Below, piece by piece: positions 62,209 to 64,000 of a stretch of 64,000 nt of DNA (positions are counted from its first letter, which is position 1; each line of letters opens with the position of its first letter). The position numbers and the translations under genes were made by a program. The notes beneath the pieces are model-generated. The model was not told the DNA's origin. It saw only the letters and a program-made list of their open reading frames with translations, and searched no databases. Origin of the DNA: Candidatus Hydrogenedentota bacterium (GTDB lineage: Bacteria; Hydrogenedentota; Hydrogenedentia; Hydrogenedentales; CAITNO01); NCBI GenBank assembly GCA_018056705.1, contig JAGPFE010000009.1, forward strand, positions 16,934 to 80,933. Reading direction: 5' to 3'.

Positions 62209-64000
62209 ACACGTATGAGGTGGCACTTGGAGCCCTGCTCCACGATATTGGCAAGTTCATGCAGCGGGCGTTTCCGCCGGGCCAGGGATTGAGCGCGCAG
62301 AGCAGGGGCATGGAGTCCCTGGTCTGTCCCGTGTCTCCGGCGGGGTATGCCACGCACCGGCACGCGTTGTACACCAACGAGTTCGTGGAGCACTACATGA
62401 AGTGGTTGCCGCCGGGCATGGACCGGGCGACCGTCGCCAACCTGGCGGCCTACCATCACAGGCCGGGAACCAGGGAACAGGAGTGGATCGCGAAGGCGGA
62501 CCGCCTGTCGTCGGGCATTGACCGTCGGGACGACGAAGAGGCTGAAAGCGGGGCGCGGCGTCACCGCACGACGCGGCTGTGCTCGGTGGCGGCGGGCGTG
62601 GGACAGCGGGACGGGGGGCGCGAGTACACCTTTGCCCTGGAGCCGCTGGACGCGGACGCCGTGTTTCCGATGACCCGCGCGCCGGAGGAGGACCTGACCC
62701 GCGAGTATCGCCGGCTGTGGGACGCGTTCGTGGACGAATGGGCCCGCAACCGATGTGATCGTCCGTTCCAGTACGTGGCCCGGGCCCTGGGCGTGCTCGA
62801 GCGGTACACGTGGTGCGTGCCGTCGGCCACCAACGCCCTGCCGGACGTCTCGCTGTACGATCACGCGAAATCCACCGCCGCGATTGCCGTGGCGCTGGCT
62901 GGCGCGCCGGCGGACGAGGAGAAACCTTTCCTGCTGGCGGCGGGCGACCTGACGGGGATCCAGAAGTACATCTTCGGGTTCAAGATGGGAGTGGGAGGGC
63001 TCGCGCGGCGCCTGCGCGCCCGGTCGTTCAACGTGAACGCGTTTACCCAGGCCATGCTGCTGCGCGTGCTGCGCCGCCTGGACCTGCCGCTGACCCAGGT
63101 GATCCTGATGGCCGGGGGGAAGTTTCACCTGTTGTTGCCGAACACGCCCGAAGCGCGGGCGTGCCTCGAGGAAACGGGCGCGGAAGCCTCCCGGTGGCTC
63201 CGGGAAATCAGCGGGGGCGAGACCGCCGCGGTGATCGCATCGCTGGCCCGGGACGAAAAGGAACTGGCGGATTTCTCCACCGCGCTGACGGCGCTGCACG
63301 AACGGTTGCGGGAAGAACGCGCCCGTGCGGGACGGACCCTGCTGATCCGGGATGGGCGCTGGGACGAGGAAGCGTTTGTCCTGCCGCCGCTGGACGTCCG
63401 GGATGGCCTGTGTGAATGCTGTGGCCGGCAGGGAGGACGGCTCCGGGAAGATCCCGACGGCGACGCGGCGGTGATATGCGACCGGTGCGATGACGACGAG
63501 CGCACCGGCGCGCGCCTGCCGAGGTGCCGGTACATCGCGTTTCACGACGACGACCAGCATGGGGAATATGCCACGCCGGCCGGGCGGTACAGCCTGCTGA
63601 GCGAGCAGGATCTCAGCGGTAAAGCCGCGCGGGAAGCCCTGCTGGTGCTGGACCTCGACGGGGCGCCCGACGTGGAGCGCGTACCGGAGGCGGTGCCGGT
63701 GGTGGGGCAGGTATGGGCCCGGTACGCGCCGCGGGACGCGGAGGGACGGCTGGAAGACCTGAAAACGCTGGCGGGGCGATCGAAAGGGGTGGCGTACCTT
63801 GGCTGCCTGAAGATGGACGTGGATGACCTGGGCTGGATTTTCGGGACGGGCACGCGGCTGGGCGGCGACGCGGGCAGGGCGTCCATGGCCCGGGTGGCCA
63901 CGCTGTCGCGGACGCTGGACCTGTTTTTCAAGGCGCACCTGGAGCGGCTGCTGGAGGAGAAGTTCCCGGACGTGTACCTCGTGTATGCCGGTGGGGATGA
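62205..64000 (+). CDS. cas10: Cas10/Csm1, type III-A CRISPR signature protein (cut by the window end)
   Basis: The GTG at 62205 overlaps the cas6 stop (GTGA); the frame has no stop and runs off the right edge after 598 codons. The N-terminal HD domain has LLHDIGK (H13, D14) and AAYHHRPGT. Residue 248 begins GDLTGIQKYIFGFK, the first Palm region. A zinc finger uses C403, C406, C425 and C428. The last visible residues are YAGGD (596-598 G-G-D) with GA as the next bases, so the fourth residue is D or E, fitting the GGDD cyclase motif. The HD domain, the Palm order and cas6 directly upstream fit type III-A (Csm1). The protein should cut DNA and make cyclic oligoadenylate after target RNA binding. 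Confidence 0.92.
   Translation, partial: MNTYEVALGALLHDIGKFMQRAFPPGQGLSAQSRGMESLVCPVSPAGYATHRHALYTNEFVEHYMKWLPPGMDRATVANLAAYHHRPGTREQEWIAKADRLSSGIDRRDDEEAESGARRHRTTRLCSVAAGVGQRDGGREYTFALEPLDADAVFPMTRAPEEDLTREYRRLWDAFVDEWARNRCDRPFQYVARALGVLERYTWCVPSATNALPDVSLYDHAKSTAAIAVALAGAPADEEKPFLLAAGDLTGIQKYIFGFKMGVGGLARRLRARSFNVNAFTQAMLLRVLRRLDLPLTQVILMAGGKFHLLLPNTPEARACLEETGAEASRWLREISGGETAAVIASLARDEKELADFSTALTALHERLREERARAGRTLLIRDGRWDEEAFVLPPLDVRDGLCECCGRQGGRLREDPDGDAAVICDRCDDDERTGARLPRCRYIAFHDDDQHGEYATPAGRYSLLSEQDLSGKAAREALLVLDLDGAPDVERVPEAVPVVGQVWARYAPRDAEGRLEDLKTLAGRSKGVAYLGCLKMDVDDLGWIFGTGTRLGGDAGRASMARVATLSRTLDLFFKAHLERLLEEKFPDVYLVYAGGD

Overview
The window reads as a piece of chromosome from a high-GC, diderm bacterium. 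Evidence for an outer membrane: a Pal lipoprotein with CpoB, a beta-barrel porin-like protein, and a complete mre/rod and dcw peptidoglycan machinery whose MurE carries the DNPR motif (meso-diaminopimelate). A DUF1559-type prepilin with an 'H-X9-DG' tail, a Tat-exported ceramidase-like protein, a ThuA protein and dockerin-like repeats with the VIQFYN signature are combinations I associate with the Planctomycetota/Lentisphaerota/Hydrogenedentota range. Hydrogenedentota is my best guess, by inference only.

Layout. 1-8.6 kb: the end of an unidentified gene, a very large secreted repeat protein and a secreted GH2-mutarotase fusion, the last two read from overlapping divergent promoters. 8.8-18.2 kb: a hybrid histidine kinase, a MITE-like repeat element, a degenerate REC-GGDEF regulator, ThuA, and several secreted proteins including a redoxin-TPR-CsgG-like fusion and a ceramidase-like enzyme. 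18.5-22 kb: prepilin-like protein, Pal and CpoB. 22.1-29.7 kb: a tightly packed plus-strand run with a BadF-type sugar kinase, DUF1573 protein, zinc ribbon, UAP1-like nucleotidyltransferase, PHP protein, HDOD protein and a GGDEF protein. 29.8-36.5 kb: porin, chemoreceptor, an unknown protein, ribokinase and a sugar transporter. 36.6-38.3 kb: a CARF-HEPN ribonuclease gene and tRNA-Lys and tRNA-Gly. 38.3-53.5 kb (minus strand): GNAT, GT2, dtd, then murG-ftsW-murD-mraY-murF-murE-ftsI-ftsL-rsmH-STAS-mraZ. 53.9-61.2 kb (plus strand): mreB-mreC-mreD-mrdA-rodA-rng. 61.3-64 kb: cas6 and the first 598 codons of cas10, cut by the window edge just at the GGDD motif.

How the genes fit together. Division (dcw) and elongation (mre/rod) operons start back to back from one 381-bp region that carries promoters on both strands and a GTGGT repeat array that could be the MraZ operator. 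A STAS protein without its usual phosphorylatable serine is inserted between mraZ and rsmH, MraY carries a roughly 120-residue extra segment in a predicted periplasmic loop, and the dcw cluster stops after murG. The type III CRISPR genes follow rng after 20 bp and may be read from the rod operon. The CARF-HEPN nuclease 24 kb away is a plausible effector for the cyclic oligoadenylate that the Cas10 would make. All functions are from my reading of the sequence; no database search was run.
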